Assembly (NCBI GenBank): GCA_001643675.2
Contig: LSRY02000001.1
Span: 739,501-803,500 of the forward strand
Source: Monocercomonoides exilis
Lineage: Eukaryota; Preaxostyla; Oxymonadida; Polymastigidae
Length of the DNA stretch: 64,000 bases
Reading direction: 5' to 3'
Shown here: piece by piece, positions 20,730 through 32,825 of the stretch
Numbering within the stretch: the stretch's first letter is position 1
Layout: every line of letters starts with the position of its first letter
Notes under the pieces: model-generated
The model's input: only the letters and a program-made list of their open reading frames with translations
Database searches by the model: none
Told to the model about the DNA's origin: nothing
Made by a program: the position numbers and the translations under genes

Positions 20730-20865
20730 GATCAAAAACCCAGAATTTGTTTAATTGGTCATGACTTAATCAAATCGGTTTTGAGTCGATCTTTTTGGTA
20801 TTATGTACCACTTTTAGGTATTAGTCAAAGCTAATACTGCATGAGTAAGTAATTTCGTTTAAGGT
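20730..20865 (+). repeat. dispersed repeat R2, copy 2
   Basis: Begins GATCAAAAACCCAGAATTTG and shares the block GAGTCGATCTTTTTGGT with R2 at 2839. Lies just upstream of Harbinger copy 2, as R1 does for copy 1. Confidence 0.55.
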
Positions 20866-21371
20866 CAAGTGTGTAAAAAAACAGGGACATGTCATAAACC
20901 AGGAACTCTATAATTTTTATTTTTTTTTTTTTTTCTGCAGAGTATTTTTCATGTCTTATCAACCATTTGACATGTGAATGCTTTTATAATTAAAAAGAAA
21001 ACTTACAAACATCGCATTGTTTCAAAAAAAATAAGAAAATTTTACAAAATTAAAAAAAAAAGCTCCGCACTCATTCATTAAAAAATAAACATAACATAAT
21101 TTGAATTTGAATTCCAACTAAACTAACAATGATACTTAAAAAACAAAATGTTTAAAAACAGATAGAAAGAACTTTTTTATAAAAATAAAAGCATTTGATT
21201 ATGATAACAATGATCAATTTCTCACAAACAGTTTGTAAAAAAAACATTTGAAATTTTTCAAACGACATGAATAGAGAACAAAATTTCCACCGAAGGATAA
21301 AGAAAAGACTCAGGCTTTTCTTTAATTTTTGATCATTTTTGTTTGATGCAACGACAAGGCCTGGTTTGACT
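20866..21371. other. AT-rich intergenic DNA
   Basis: Includes a T run around 20920-20935. No gene recognised. Confidence 0.5.
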
Positions 21372-21999
21372 TCAGGAGTTGTAAAAAAACACTTCTTCTT
21401 GATTAAAAATATATTCCGATTTGCACTGATGGTCATCAAATAATTGTCTGTCTTTTTTCATATCAAGAAAAAGGCATTCCTTTGTTGAATGAGAAGCTAT
21501 CGCGACAAATAAATGAATGGGATGTGCAAAGAAAAGGTCCTCGTTCGACTTGATAAAAGAATATGGCCAAGTGCGGCACACATGAATGCTCTGAGTTGGC
21601 TTGTGTTGATCTTCGGATATGACTTCTATTGCCTATTAAAAATATGTAAAAAGATATAAACACAAAACTTTAAAAAAAGAAAGAAAGAAAGAAAAATTAA
21701 ACTATGTCTCTCACTTGTCTTGCACACGGAAAAGCACCAAGTTGCACTTTATCAAATATTTTTGTGAAGTATATAGTTTTGTTTCGCTTGTTCAGAATTA
21801 GTGGACTTTTTATTCTGCAAATGTCCCTTCCTTCCTTCCTTGCCTTTGCAGTTCGATAGAAACTGCTTTTCGTAACTATTCCGTTCTAAAATAAATCTGT
21901 AGTCCTTAACTACTTCGATACCATTGCATCCAACAATACAAGCAACTTCTCTTCCCTGTCGACTGTATTGATTACAATGTCATGGTAATCAAGCGTCAT
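21372..21999 (-). CDS. hypothetical two-exon gene visible only with TAR = Gln (181 aa)
   Basis: Exon 1 is 21999-21715 (95 codons from ATG) and exon 2 is 21632-21372, ending TGA. The 82-nt intron (21633-21714) has GTGAGA and TTTTAATAG ends and is in phase 0. Two in-frame TAG codons are read as Gln: MVSK-Q-LRTTD and TDLF-Q-NGIVTKSSFY. Under the standard code exon 1 would be broken. The block LRTTDLFQNGIVTKSSFYRT has the look of a helix-turn-helix, so a DNA-binding or transposon-derived role is possible but unproven. The C-terminal exon (TWPYSFIKSNEDLFFAHPIH) has no family I recognise. Start, splice sites and stop fit one another well. Confidence 0.6.
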
Positions 22000-22282
22000 T
22001 GAATCATTCTCTCCATCAACAGTCTTTTAGCTTGTATTTTCTTGATGATTTTCATTTTTAAGATATTCATCAATTTTTTCATCGTCGCAAAAACAAAGCA
22101 AAAAGGAAATATCAACAATGATTTGATTAAGGTTCCTTTATTCGTTTCCATAATAGAAATATCATAACTTTTTTTGAAAGAAAATTTCAATCGATAATTT
22201 TTATTTTTCAACTTGAAGAAGTGTTCAGTTTATGCATAATCATGCAAAGTGAAATGTGACAGATTAATGTGATTTTCTCATT

Positions 22283-24800
22283 TCATAAAGACAAATTTTC
22301 GTTGGCGAATGAAGCTGGGTTTGTGACCGATAGATTTGAGGGGTTCAGAAGTTGCCAAGCCATCTGGTTGATGGAAGAGATGAGGGAAGGTTGCTGAGGA
22401 GGTGGAGGAGAAGGAGATAAAGAAGGAGATACAGATGGAGTTATAAGAGATAGAGAAGGAGTTTATTGGGTGGAGATGTAAGCAGAAGTGAGCGGAGGTG
22501 AAATTGGTGCAGAAAAAGATGAGAGCTCAGCAACTGCTGCTGCTGATGTTGAAACAGCATCTGTATTCTGTTGGACTGCACTCAATGAAGACACAGAATT
22601 CTACTCCTTATGAGGTGTAAGTGAAGAAAGAGGCAAAGATGATGAGTGTGTTCTCCTATCCGCATAGTCCACACTCACTGTCATTTGCTCTATGAACATC
22701 TTCCGCTGCGTAGACACAACATCTGCTTTGCGAAATCCGTCCATTCCATTCTTGTCTGCCAAAAACAGAAAGCCTCCGACTGTTCCTTTAGGCTGCCTCT
22801 GCTGCTCAGATGTCACGATTATCTCGCTGGATGGAGCAGCAAATGGATTGATGCTTATCTCACATGAAGAATTGTTTCTTCCTGTTTGATTCTTATTTAT
22901 TTGCTGTGAATTGCAGCTTTGACTGAAAAGTGGAGTATCTGTGTAAAAATGTCTTCCTTCACAGACATTGTGCGAGCACACAAAGTCGCATCCATTTGCA
23001 TCTGAATCACACGCCAGCATTTCTGAGAAGGACATACACAGCAAAGCTAATAAGAGGGAATCCTTATTTCAAATTGTTCTTTTCAGCTCTCCTTCATCCA
23101 CAGTCGAGAAGAAGTCCTTGCTCTCTGCCAAGTCACATTCTGTTTCGAGGAGAGAAAGCATGTCAGGCGGAAGAACGGAAGCAGGAAAACTCCTTTTTTG
23201 CGCAGCACTGATGATGCGGTGCTCGAAGGAGGCTTGTTTGACAGTGCAGGAGAGGAGGAAGAAGGCATTACGGACAGAAGAAATGGAATGGTGCTGGGAA
23301 ATGAAGGTGGAATAAAAAGAGGGGAGAAGAGCGTTGGGAGAAGAAGGTGGAAGATACATCGTTGTTGGTGGAAGAGATGAAGATGATGATGTTAAAGAAG
23401 AGGAAAAGGAGGAAGATGATGAAGGAGAAGTTGGCATAACAGGAGTAAGCAATATGAAAGAAGATAAAGCAGACTGTGGATAACCCAAAGAACTGCTTTT
23501 CGCCCAAGCCTCTTCTGTACAAAAGAAATCATCTCCTTGAAAAATAAGAATGGAGACAGGATTGGATTGACTGCATCGACCAGCAGATTGAACACCTTTC
23601 GTAAGCCGCTGGTGATGATGCCTCCGTCAATCATCGTCTGCATCAGAGACGATGGGGCGGAACTGTCTACCTCGCTGATCTTCCGTATGCGGTAGCCGCT
23701 GAGCATTCAGCCAGCACCGCTGAGCAGGTGAGATGGCAGCTGGTTGCTGTTTGTGGCGTTCATGCCGTGCTGCTTGGCTGTCTTGCCTGCTCTGCTCTCC
23801 TTCTGCTGCTATGCAAACGAGAGGATTGGAGTGACAAGCAGCTCGATGTCCTTGGCGAGTGGAGAGAGGAGAGTGAAGAGAGCAGACTGGCAGATAGTGG
23901 GGGAGGAGAGGAGGACAGACAGAGGCAGGGCAGTTGTGGCAGAGACAGTCGCATATGCACCTGTATTTAAAGAACTGTTGGATATACCACACAAGTTCTG
24001 AATCTGATGTGAAGAAAATGTTGGAGCAATGATTGGTTTATAAGCATGTGATAATGATTTCTTGAATGATGATGACGAAGAATAACTTGTTCTATCTGCA
24101 CTGCAATGACCATCTTCTGCTGAAAGCGTAGCGAGTGTGGTGATCTTTTCATATTGATAATCGAACTGTTATGTGCGTCCCTTGAACCCAGGACTTTGTG
24201 CCTCGTCGACCTCGCTAAGTGTCTCGAAAACTGCCACTCCGCCGTCAATGCCTTCAATTCTGTCTGAAGGTATTTGCGGGATTGGCTGCAGCCTACTTTC
24301 CAAATAAGAATCGGCCGATTTTCTGAGAGGAGATGCAGCAGCATGCACAGAGAGAGACTTATGCGCAGAGAGGGAGCTGAGGAAGGCAGAGGGAGAGTTG
24401 TGTGAGTTTGACTGCTTATAGGGAGTGAAGGAAGAGGGGCTGTCAGCATAGCCGGGAGATGTGGTGAGTGAAGAAGAGGGACAGATGGCAGAAGAAGAAA
24501 ATGAGGTGGAAGAAGAGAATGAATGAGGAGAAAGAGGAGTGGGAGATGGAGAAGGAGGCAGGGATTGGGGAGTTGGCATGTGGGAGGAGATTGTTCGGGG
24601 TGGAGAAGAGGTGAAATGAGAAGATAGCTGGTTGAAAGGTGATGAGGGAGAAGTTGGTGAGGGCGATGGAAGCATTGGCAGAGAGGAAGAGTGAAGATTT
24701 TGTTGCTGGATTGACTTGGCAAGTGGAGGATCAGATGGAGGCAGCTGAGTGGTGTTGGGCAGTGTGGAGTAGACAACCGCAGAGAGGGATGATGTTGAGA
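22283..24800 (-). CDS. Ser/Pro-rich multi-exon hypothetical gene
   Basis: A GC-richer stretch coding on the minus strand. The upstream part is Ser/Pro-rich (MLPSPSPTSPSSPFNQ) and reaches RIEGIDGGVAVFETLSEVDE, then crosses TAA (KGRT-Q-QFDYQYEK) and TAG (ILSFA-Q-QQKESRAGK). A TGA at about 23708, within a 21-bp direct duplication (CTCAGCGG repeats), interrupts before LSGYRIRKISEVDSSAPSSL. Probable introns: about 23540-23622 (then AWAKSSSLGYPQSALSSF) and about 23030-23150. The last part has TVGGFLFLADKNGMDGFRKA, crosses a TAG and a TAA, and ends PPQQPSLISSINQMAWQLL then TGA at 22283-22285. I do not know the family. Exon limits are approximate, and the single TGA leaves open two genes, a small unrecognised intron or a recent lesion. 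The 5' end is undefined. Confidence 0.5.
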
Positions 24801-25394
24801 TCGTTCACGCGCAATAAGATGTTTATGATTAGGAGATTTGCTATCAGACAGGAGAAATAATTGTATATTGGATTTTCAACTTCCACGTGAGCACATATCA
24901 GTTTTGACTTTATATTGCTTATAACTGGAAAGAATTCGCAACTTTTTAATTAATAAAAGCATTCAGATAAGCGAGTATTTCATACACAATGAGAATTTTT
25001 AATTCCAAACTTAATAATGATATGAAAACAATTCAAACTTAACAAACTTGTTGTTTTTCGCAAATACTTATTTGCACATTCTTCTACATGAATTGCGGTG
25101 AATAATTACATCTGTTATTTTTGCGTTAGTTTGGATTCATCGATTTATTGAATGAAAAATATGAAAAAGCAATTATCAAAGAATAAAAAGTTAGAAAATA
25201 AAAATATAGAAAGAATATAACTAACATTCAAATGAACTGTTGAGATTTGAGTTGTTTCACTCAAATTTGTTTTTATAAGTATTAAAACTCACAAAGAACA
25301 TTTTTCTTTAAACTGAAAATGGGATCTATTTTTTCTTGATCTTTAATAATAATTAAACAGGGAATTATTCCAGGGTATTTGACACACTAAAGAT
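24801..25394. other. AT-rich intergenic DNA
   Basis: No gene or repeat recognised. Confidence 0.45.
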
Positions 25395-25545
25395 GTAGTT
25401 GACCTTAAACGAATTGAGCGTATCAATTCGAATTGATTAAATCAAAATGTTTTTCATTTGTTTTATTGGTTTTGACTCAAGCAATTCGGTTTTCCCTCAA
25501 TCTTATTTGTGATCAAAAAATCAAAAATTATGTATCAATTTTGAT
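25395..25545 (+). repeat. dispersed repeat R1, partial copy 3
   Basis: Matches the 3' half of R1 (ACCTTAAACGAATTGAGC to GTGATCAAAAAATCAAAAAT) with about 10-15% visible differences. Confidence 0.65.
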
Positions 25546-26253
25546 CATAATTATGAGAAGTTTTTTGTGTTTTTTTATAACAGAGCAGAATGTTTTTATT
25601 AATATTTTAATATGTGAATCTTTAATATTTTATTAAAATATTTGCGTCAAGTTTATTCATGATCATAAACAATATGTCGATAGTTTCATTTCTGACTTTT
25701 TAACATGTTGATCGTTTGGAAAATGGTTTTTAATAATCAAACATTAGTTTTTTAATATTTTCTAAGGTGAAAATGTTTGTTATTTTCTTTCTTTTTTTTC
25801 AGTTTTGTTTTGAGAACATATTTTTGATTAAACAATTGTTTTCATGAAGCCTTTTTTGAATAACAAACAACTTAAGTGATATTTATTCTTTTTTCATGTA
25901 AAATGTTTGCTAAAAGCAATGTCAGAGTTATTTAAAACTTTTTTGTTGTAACTATCGTTTTTTTCTTTTCTTTTCAATAATGTTTATTTTTTTTGATTCT
26001 TTAATGATCATTAAATTTTAATCGCTTCATAACTATTTATTATTAACAAAAAATGAAAAGAACATAATCACTTTTCGAAATAATGTTTTTTTCAAATAAA
26101 AATTGAAATATGAAGAATTTTGAATAAGTCAAAACATTGAAGTTTTTGTATTTTTTATGGAAATTATTTTTATAATAATTCAAATATTATAAAATTCATG
26201 TGTTGATGAAAAATTGACAAAAACATAACTCTTTGTTTTATAGATTTTCATGT

Positions 26254-26390
26254 GATCATACACCCAGAATTGAATCAATCGGTCTTGACTCAATCAAAAC
26301 GATTTTGAGTACGACTTTTTGGTTTTATGAACCACTAATTGGTATTTGATTGAGCTAACAGGAATTGATTAAGTAATTTCGTTTAAATTC
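26254..26390 (+). repeat. dispersed repeat R2, copy 3
   Basis: Starts GATCATACACCCAGAATTGA and is close to 2839-2970, including GAGTACGACTTTTTGGTTTT and ATGAACCACTAATTGGT. The stretches on either side (25546-26253 and 26391-27320) hold nothing I can identify. Confidence 0.65.
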
Positions 26391-27332
26391 TAGGTTTTCG
26401 AATTTATGACAAAAAATAAATTTTATTTAATAACATCGATTTCCTCTTCATTTTTTGGAATTGATTCAATCAAATTGGAATTTTCTCAATCTCACTTGTT
26501 CCAAAATAGAAATTACGAAATGTTTGAAATACTGATCTGATTGATTTTTTAATTTCTTTTATTATTTGATTCTTTCGTTAAGATTACTCACAAAACTTTG
26601 ACATATAGTGAGTTAATATAAAATGGATGTAGTTTTTATCAGTTTTTTTTTTTTTTAATTTTGAGATTAATATAAGTTCAAAGAGTTGAAATTTTTTTGT
26701 GGGTGTGAGAAACTTTCAATAAAGCATTCAAACAAATTTCAATGGATATTTTCTTATATTTTTTTCAATTCATAGTTGTACCGATTTATTTTTAATCAGA
26801 ATGATTTGTAAAACAATTTCAACGTTTATTTAAAATAAAACTCAAGGGAAAACAACGATTTTGTTTCATATATTTTTTATATAGGGGAAAATATGGACTT
26901 TCAAGCTTTTTATGCACAAAGCATGAAAAAATTGTTTCACTTTTAACATATATAAACTTATTCAGATTTCAAAATAAATTTGATTTTCATATCTATTTTT
27001 GAACATTATTGATATCACAACATAATGTTTGTGTTTTCAAACACATTTCGAAAAATGAATCCATTTTTGTTGTGTTTTTTAATCTCAAAAAATCAATGAA
27101 AAGTGCATAATTTTTCAATGAAAATACCTGAAGACAAATTTTTTGTCCCATATCGGAAGTGAAGTTTAAGGAATAAATGTGGAAGGTGTTTGGAATTTGT
27201 TGCAACATTATCGTCACAATGATGAGAAAAAAGAATAGTTGATGTTTCGTCAATGTTAATAATAAGTTACGGAATTAATATCGCATCATTGCACAATTTT
27301 TTAAAATTTTCAAAAAAAGGGAATAATACCTT

Positions 27333-27640
27333 TTAACATAAATGAGCTTTTCTTCCAATAGGCAAAGATGTTGGTATCTGCAATTTGATTTTTGAATGCC
27401 TTTTCAAAAATCGATCTATCCAATGTTTGTCAACGACCTTTATATCCTCTCCTTCTTTCCGTTTTTTTAATAAATGTTCATTTGCCTTTTTTCCAATAAA
27501 CAATATAATAGACCCAAAAATAACGAAAAACAAACCATTTGAGTGATATCAGCTTTTGTTGGATATTTTCCATTCCTTATATCTTCAAGTCCGCGCTCTT
27601 CGAAGTCGGTATCTTCATGTTTGTTGAACTAGGTTGGTTT
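27333..27640 (-). pseudogene. pogo-like transposase fragment B (HTH region, two exons)
   Basis: Exon piece GLEDIRNGKYPTKADITQM, a 50-nt intron (27486-27535, GTTTGT...AAAAAG, phase 0), then ANEHLLKKRKEGEDIKVVDK and HWIDRFLKRHSKIKLQ, the Tc5/CENP-B-like HTH of pogo transposases. The frame ends KAHLC followed by TAA (Gln) and a GT that may open a further intron. No DDE domain follows, so this is a fragment. Confidence 0.65.
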
Positions 27641-28519
27641 TCTGCATTTTCCAGTTTCTCTCCCACTCATTCTTGCTTTCAAGGCCAGCTGTAATGAACT
27701 TCGATAAAGAATTCCACGTGTGTCAATTTGTCGTTTTGAGAATTCCAAAATAACATGGGCTTATAGTTGTTTTTCATATGAATCACTTAAATATCGAAAT
27801 TCGTTTGTTACCGCAATCCTGATGAGGAACGGCTTTGTCTTCAACATAATGATCAAAATATTAAATTTGATTTTTGAGATCAAAGCAGTGCGGGCTTCAA
27901 GCCAGAATCAATAATAGAGCTTTTTTGAATAGAACATGTAATTTTTTATTCATCACGAAAGTTTCATAAAAAACAATCTAATGCAAATATATCCTATCTT
28001 TTTCCAAGAAGGATCAACTTTTTTTGGTCGTTTTCAGGAATTATTAAATCTTCCATGTTGATCAAACATTTTTTCACTTTTTGTTAATCTTTGTTGAAAG
28101 AAAAAATTGTGTTTCCAAACTTCAAAAGTGTGTTTGTTATGTTTCAATTAATCAGTTTCTACATTTTTTTTGTTAAATCTGTTCAAGTAGCCGAATTCGT
28201 TTGTATTCATTTTTAGTGTTTTCTATTATGTTAATTAACATTTTTCAATTTATAGAAAGCAAATTTTGCGAATTAACTGAAATCGAAATATTTTTCAATC
28301 GTCTGAGGGGATATTTTTATTGTTTTGTAAAATAATGAAATTCGCCTTGGTTCAAATAGTGCATCACATCTATTTCCAGCTTTAATGACATATTTTCATA
28401 TCTTTTTGTATAATTTTGCAATTGAATCATAATAAAAAATGGAAAAAATATCAAACAGCTTGTTTTTGTCAAAGAATCAAAATGTGTGAGTTTGTTTCTA
28501 TAATAAAAAAATAATAGCA
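27641..28519. other. AT-rich intergenic DNA
   Basis: No convincing gene under either code. Confidence 0.4.
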
Positions 28520-29518
28520 TTAATTATGACTCGATAGCAGATCCTGCAGCACGCTGGGAGTGATTCTTTTTTCTTTCTGTGTAGTTACAGAAGCAGAAGC
28601 AGCAGCAGAAGAAGAAGCAGGGAAAATTAAAAGGAAAACAATCAAATGATGGAGAATTGAAAGATCTAATTGATTTCAATTGATTTGTGTTATACCACAA
28701 TTTAGGAAAATCTTCATGATTATCACTTTCGATTTCTTTTTCTTTTTCTTTTTCGTTCATTATTTTCTTGTTTCTTTCTTTTTTTCAATGATCTTCGATT
28801 TTTCTTTTCTTTCATTTTCGTAATTTTTAAAGAAGCTTGGATTTAAGATTTTTTATAGAAATCAGAAGATTCTAAAACACAAATGATTGATATTTGTATG
28901 ATATAAAAAAATATTTGGCATTCCTATTGTCAAAAAAAAGAGATAAAAAGAAAAGCAGGCCTTCTTCTTGAGCGTGAAGGGATGTGCTTCTGGAGGCAGG
29001 TGAGGAATCTGGATTGAGTCGATTTTTAAGTCGAAATCGATATTGTTCGTTGGATCTTTGTTTTGCTTCATGTCTCTGAATGTTTAAAACTTGAAGATCG
29101 GTGATAATATGTTGATTCGTTTCCATATTGCTTGCAGTTTGTGGGTTCTGAAATATATGGAAATTTATTTGACAAGCTGCTTCAGCAAAATAACTTCCAA
29201 AATTTATCGAAATAAAATGGACTATTTTATCGAAAAACAGCAAAAATTGTTTTCATACGTCCAAAAAATCATTTGATAATAACCCTATGTATCGCCAACT
29301 CTGGGGTTCCTACTGATTTCGTAATGACTGCGCCAAATTCCAACTTCGCTCATATATATGCCGAATCTGTAATAATTTTTGATCCTCCAAGTTTTGAACA
29401 GAATATGAGATAATGGTTTTTGAAAATGGTACAGTCATGGGATTAACCAGTGTAAATGTCACTAATTGTACTAGCAGTTCAAACTTTAAAATTCACTCCA
29501 ACTTCAACTTTTGTGCAA
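28520..29518 (-). pseudogene. Harbinger-like transposase copy 3, 3' part
   Basis: Continues the gene broken at 31966. Reading from 29518: YCTKVEVGVNFKV, DSAYI (second Asp present), GAVITKSVGTPELAIHRVII, FFGRMKTIFAVFR, then NFHIFQNPQT and RLKNRLNPDSSP as in the other copies, and after an intron-like gap LWYNTNQLKSIRSFNSPS and ITPSVLQDLLSSH, matching the SPSVLQSLL end of copy 1. Several TGA codons replace Gly (GGA) codons and the catalytic Glu position reads Lys, so it is inactive. The core is the most decayed of the three copies. Confidence 0.75.
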
Positions 29519-29522
29519 TATA

Positions 29523-31961
29523 CCAATGGTGCTTAACCCGCACCCTGGTGCCAAACCCGCACCCAGCAAATTTCTTGAAAATAGAAAAATATATTTTTGC
29601 TTTTCAAAGAAGTTCATTGATGGTGAATTTTCTTAAAACTTGTTTGAAAGAATATTATATTATATTTTTTTTACAAAAAAACTTTCAAAAAGATGAATTT
29701 TAGAAATTTTTGTTTGGAAGAGAGATTTTAAGCTATAAACTGAAAAAGCAAAAAAGTTGGGCTTTAGAAAAATCTTAAATGTTGTTCATTAATAGATTTT
29801 CAAAGATTTCGTCAGTTTTTGATGATTTGAAGCATTCCCTGATATTTTCCACCATTTTATCATTTGATCGATCCCATTAAGATGAGAAAAACGAATCGAA
29901 AGTTCAGCAGTTTCTTTGAAAGGGGTTTGTGAAAGTTGTCTAATGTTTTTCAATGAAAACTTCCTTTTATTATTATGGAGACTCGAAATTTTTTCGATTT
30001 TTTTGTTTGTATGGTTGTTTTAGTCAGATAATTTTTTATTTTATATCCGCAAAAATTATTGATAGTTTTTTTATATATATCAATTTATGTTAAAATCATA
30101 CTATTGCACATTCATTGTTGATATTTTCAATGTATATATATGTTTTATTTAATTGTTTTGATGAGAATTATATTTTTGTCGTTTATCAATGAATAATCCA
30201 TCACATCCTAATCATTATTTTTATTTTAGATATGCGTCAAACCATAACTGTGCATGTCTTATTTACTAGCTGCAAATATTTCATTTCAACAAATTTGTGG
30301 CTTTTTGTTTTTATTAACATTTGGGTGATTCTTTTTGAAAAGTCACAAATGTTTAATTTTCTATAAAATCTAAAATTTCATATTTTGCTCAAATTTCTGT
30401 TTCAGCTCAAAAATCTCCTAAAGAATGTTTGAAATAGCATTTTCAAGAAATAGATTCCATATTAGAAAAGTTTGGTGTTCGCGGACTACAATTTAATAAA
30501 AATATGAAAGTTTTATTTATTTGAAAATTAAACATTTGCGACTTTTCAAAAAGAATCACCCATTTTTTTAAATAAGACTGATATTTTTCAGAAATAAATT
30601 TTTGAAAATAGTTGTGCTGTTAGACATTTGATATTGGATTTGTAGTTTCTGTTTTATTAAATAATGTTTTAAGTGTATTGTCTTATTCAAAGCAATTCCA
30701 ACAATGCTATAAATGTGTTTTCAATTTGGAAAAGTTACGAAAAGAATAAAATATGAAACGGAATGTTTATTAAACGAAACGTTCATTAATATTATATTTA
30801 GATATTACAGAATTGCCAAAATATTGCTTTCATTTTTTCGTTTTAAGAATCATCAATTAAACACTTCAATAACATGAAATCCTTGGATTTATTCAAGAAC
30901 TAGAAAATTGGTTATTTTGTTCAGTTATTTCCTTTTTTGATTTTTGAAATTTGAATAAGTTCATCGTTCAGTTTCTTAATATAAAAGTGGAATTTGTATT
31001 TGAAATGAAATGAAAAAGAAATATTTCTGCAGACAAAACTCATGTAAAGTAAAAAAAAACTGAATGACGATTTTTTTGATGTGTCCATATAAATACCACT
31101 TATAAGCAATTTAGAAAATACTGAAGTGAAATAGAAACAAAAAATCGGAAAAACTTCAAATTTTAAGAAATATTAAAATGATTGCAAACACAGAACGATG
31201 AGAAAAAATATCCTTTTCAAATAGTGTCAACAGTTAATAAATGAATGTCATTTCGAAAAAACAACGTAAGTTGATGAATGTTGTAAATCTCGTAAAATTT
31301 TTCATTTTCAAATTTGACTCAGAAAACACAAATAATTGCAAATATCATTAAAAATTAACAATTAAAATATTATGGAGATCTTGTTTTAATTAATGTCACA
31401 TAATGTTCAACAGTAATATAAATGATTTTAAATAAAAATGAAACTATTAAGCACTTGATATCTAGATAACTAAATAAACAAAAAAATCGAAAAAATTTCG
31501 AGTCTCCATAATAATAAAAGGAAGTTTTCATTGAAAAACATTAGACAACTTTCACAAACCCCTTTCAAAGAAACTGCTGAACTTTCGATTCGTTTTTCTC
31601 ATCTTAATGGGATCGATCAAATGATAAAATGGTGGAAAATATCAGGGAATGCTTCAAATCATCAAAAACTGACGAAATCTTTGAAAATCTATTAATGAAC
31701 AACATTTAAGATTTTTCTAAAGCCCAACTTTTTTGCTTTTTCAGTTTATAGCTTAAAATCTCTCTTCCAAACAAAAATTTCTAAAATTCATCTTTTTGAA
31801 AGTTTTTTTGTAAAAAAAATATAATATAATATTCTTTCAAACAAGTTTTAAGAAAATTCACCATCAATGAACTTCTTTGAAAAGCAAAAATATATTTTTC
31901 TATTTTCAAGAAATTTGCTGGGTGCGGGTTTGGCACCAGGGTGCGGGTTAAGCACCATTGG
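29523..31961. mobile_element. 2439-bp non-autonomous element with 486-bp terminal inverted repeats, TATA target duplication
   Basis: Ends are CCAATGGTGCTTAACCCGCA and its reverse complement. Inverted repeats 29523-30008 and 31476-31961 show no mismatch by eye. TATA flanks both sides (29519-29522 and 31962-31965). Removing the element and one TATA restores the Harbinger frame GKHHI-Y-CTKVE, which proves the insertion boundaries. The 1.47-kb interior has no transposase-like ORF and carries an M1 MITE. The superfamily is unknown to me. Confidence 0.9.
30323..30561 (+). mobile_element. MITE family M1, copy nested in the TATA element
   Basis: 239 bp with GGGTGATTCTTTTTGAAAAG at both ends (inverted), same length as 2567-2805. 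The interior includes TGGTGTTCGCGGACTACAAT, also seen in the truncated copy at 2386. Confidence 0.85.
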
Positions 31962-31965
31962 TATA

Positions 31966-32510
31966 TGGTGTTTTCCACAATAGAATTTTTTTTCGTTTGA
32001 TAATGTTCTTTCCGGTATGTTGATCGGGATTATCGTGCAATCCACAGCCAGTGTCACATCTCTTAATTCGTCAACACGATCAGACCTGAATAAGAAAAAA
32101 TTAATAAGCGGATGTTTGATATCCCTTAAAATGCTGTGAAGAAATTGTGTCGTACCTCCAAGATTTTCGTGGAAGGATGATGGAAGTGGATGACTAAGAG
32201 TTATAGAACCCAGATGAAAAAATTGAAAAGAAGAATTAGTTGATTATCAAATTAGTTGATTGATTTTTATCTTCTTCTATGCTTAGTTGTTTAATGTTGA
32301 ATATTTCGAAGAAGAAGATCAAATTCGTTTCTGAAAAACCAATGAGAGTAAAGAACCCTCACAAAGGGTTTTCTATAAATTTTAATGTGAATTGGATTAC
32401 AGTCTCTTTTTTGTCTTCTTGGTTTATTTCAACTTGTTGCTGATGTGAAATTCTTTTTTCCAAGTGTTCCAAAATATCAAAATTTTTGTTTTGTGACTAT
32501 GCAAAAAAAC
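31966..32510 (-). pseudogene. Harbinger-like transposase copy 3, 5' part
   Basis: Begins around 32510 with SQNKNFDILEHLEKRISH, aligning with MSQSPFFDILKSEEKR of copy 1, then FTLKFIENP, TLIGFSETNLI, and TLAVDCTIIPINIPERT with EKKFYCGKHHI up to the insertion of the TATA element. Contains frame disruptions. The remainder is at 28520-29518. Confidence 0.7.
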
Positions 32511-32825
32511 ACTCTTGTCCTGAAAAATGATTACCATTCCATTACTCAAAAATCGGTTTGAGGATCAATTTTTCAACATTAAATCAATTGAAATTTACAG
32601 AATCAATTTAAAATTGATTGAGACTTAACTAAATTAGATTATTATTAACATAATTTTGGAAATCCGAAAATGAAATTAAAAAAGAAAATTTGAAAAAGGC
32701 TATAACTTCCATATTTCTTAGCTTAAACCCAACTATGAATGAAATAATATCTTGACCCAAAAATCCAACAAAAACAACTTAAAAGAAAAACTATTTTTGC
32801 GAAAATAAAATGAAATCAATAATTT

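Noticed and set aside
22646-24000. Plus-strand ORFs across the Ser/Pro-rich gene
   Set aside because: The minus strand has the continuous TAR-crossing frames and plausible introns; plus-strand frames are short and end at TGA in several places.
29413-29703. ORFs at the ends of the TATA element
   Set aside because: The same peptide appears at both ends because it lies in the inverted repeat and partly in the interrupted Harbinger gene; it is chance reading through a junction.
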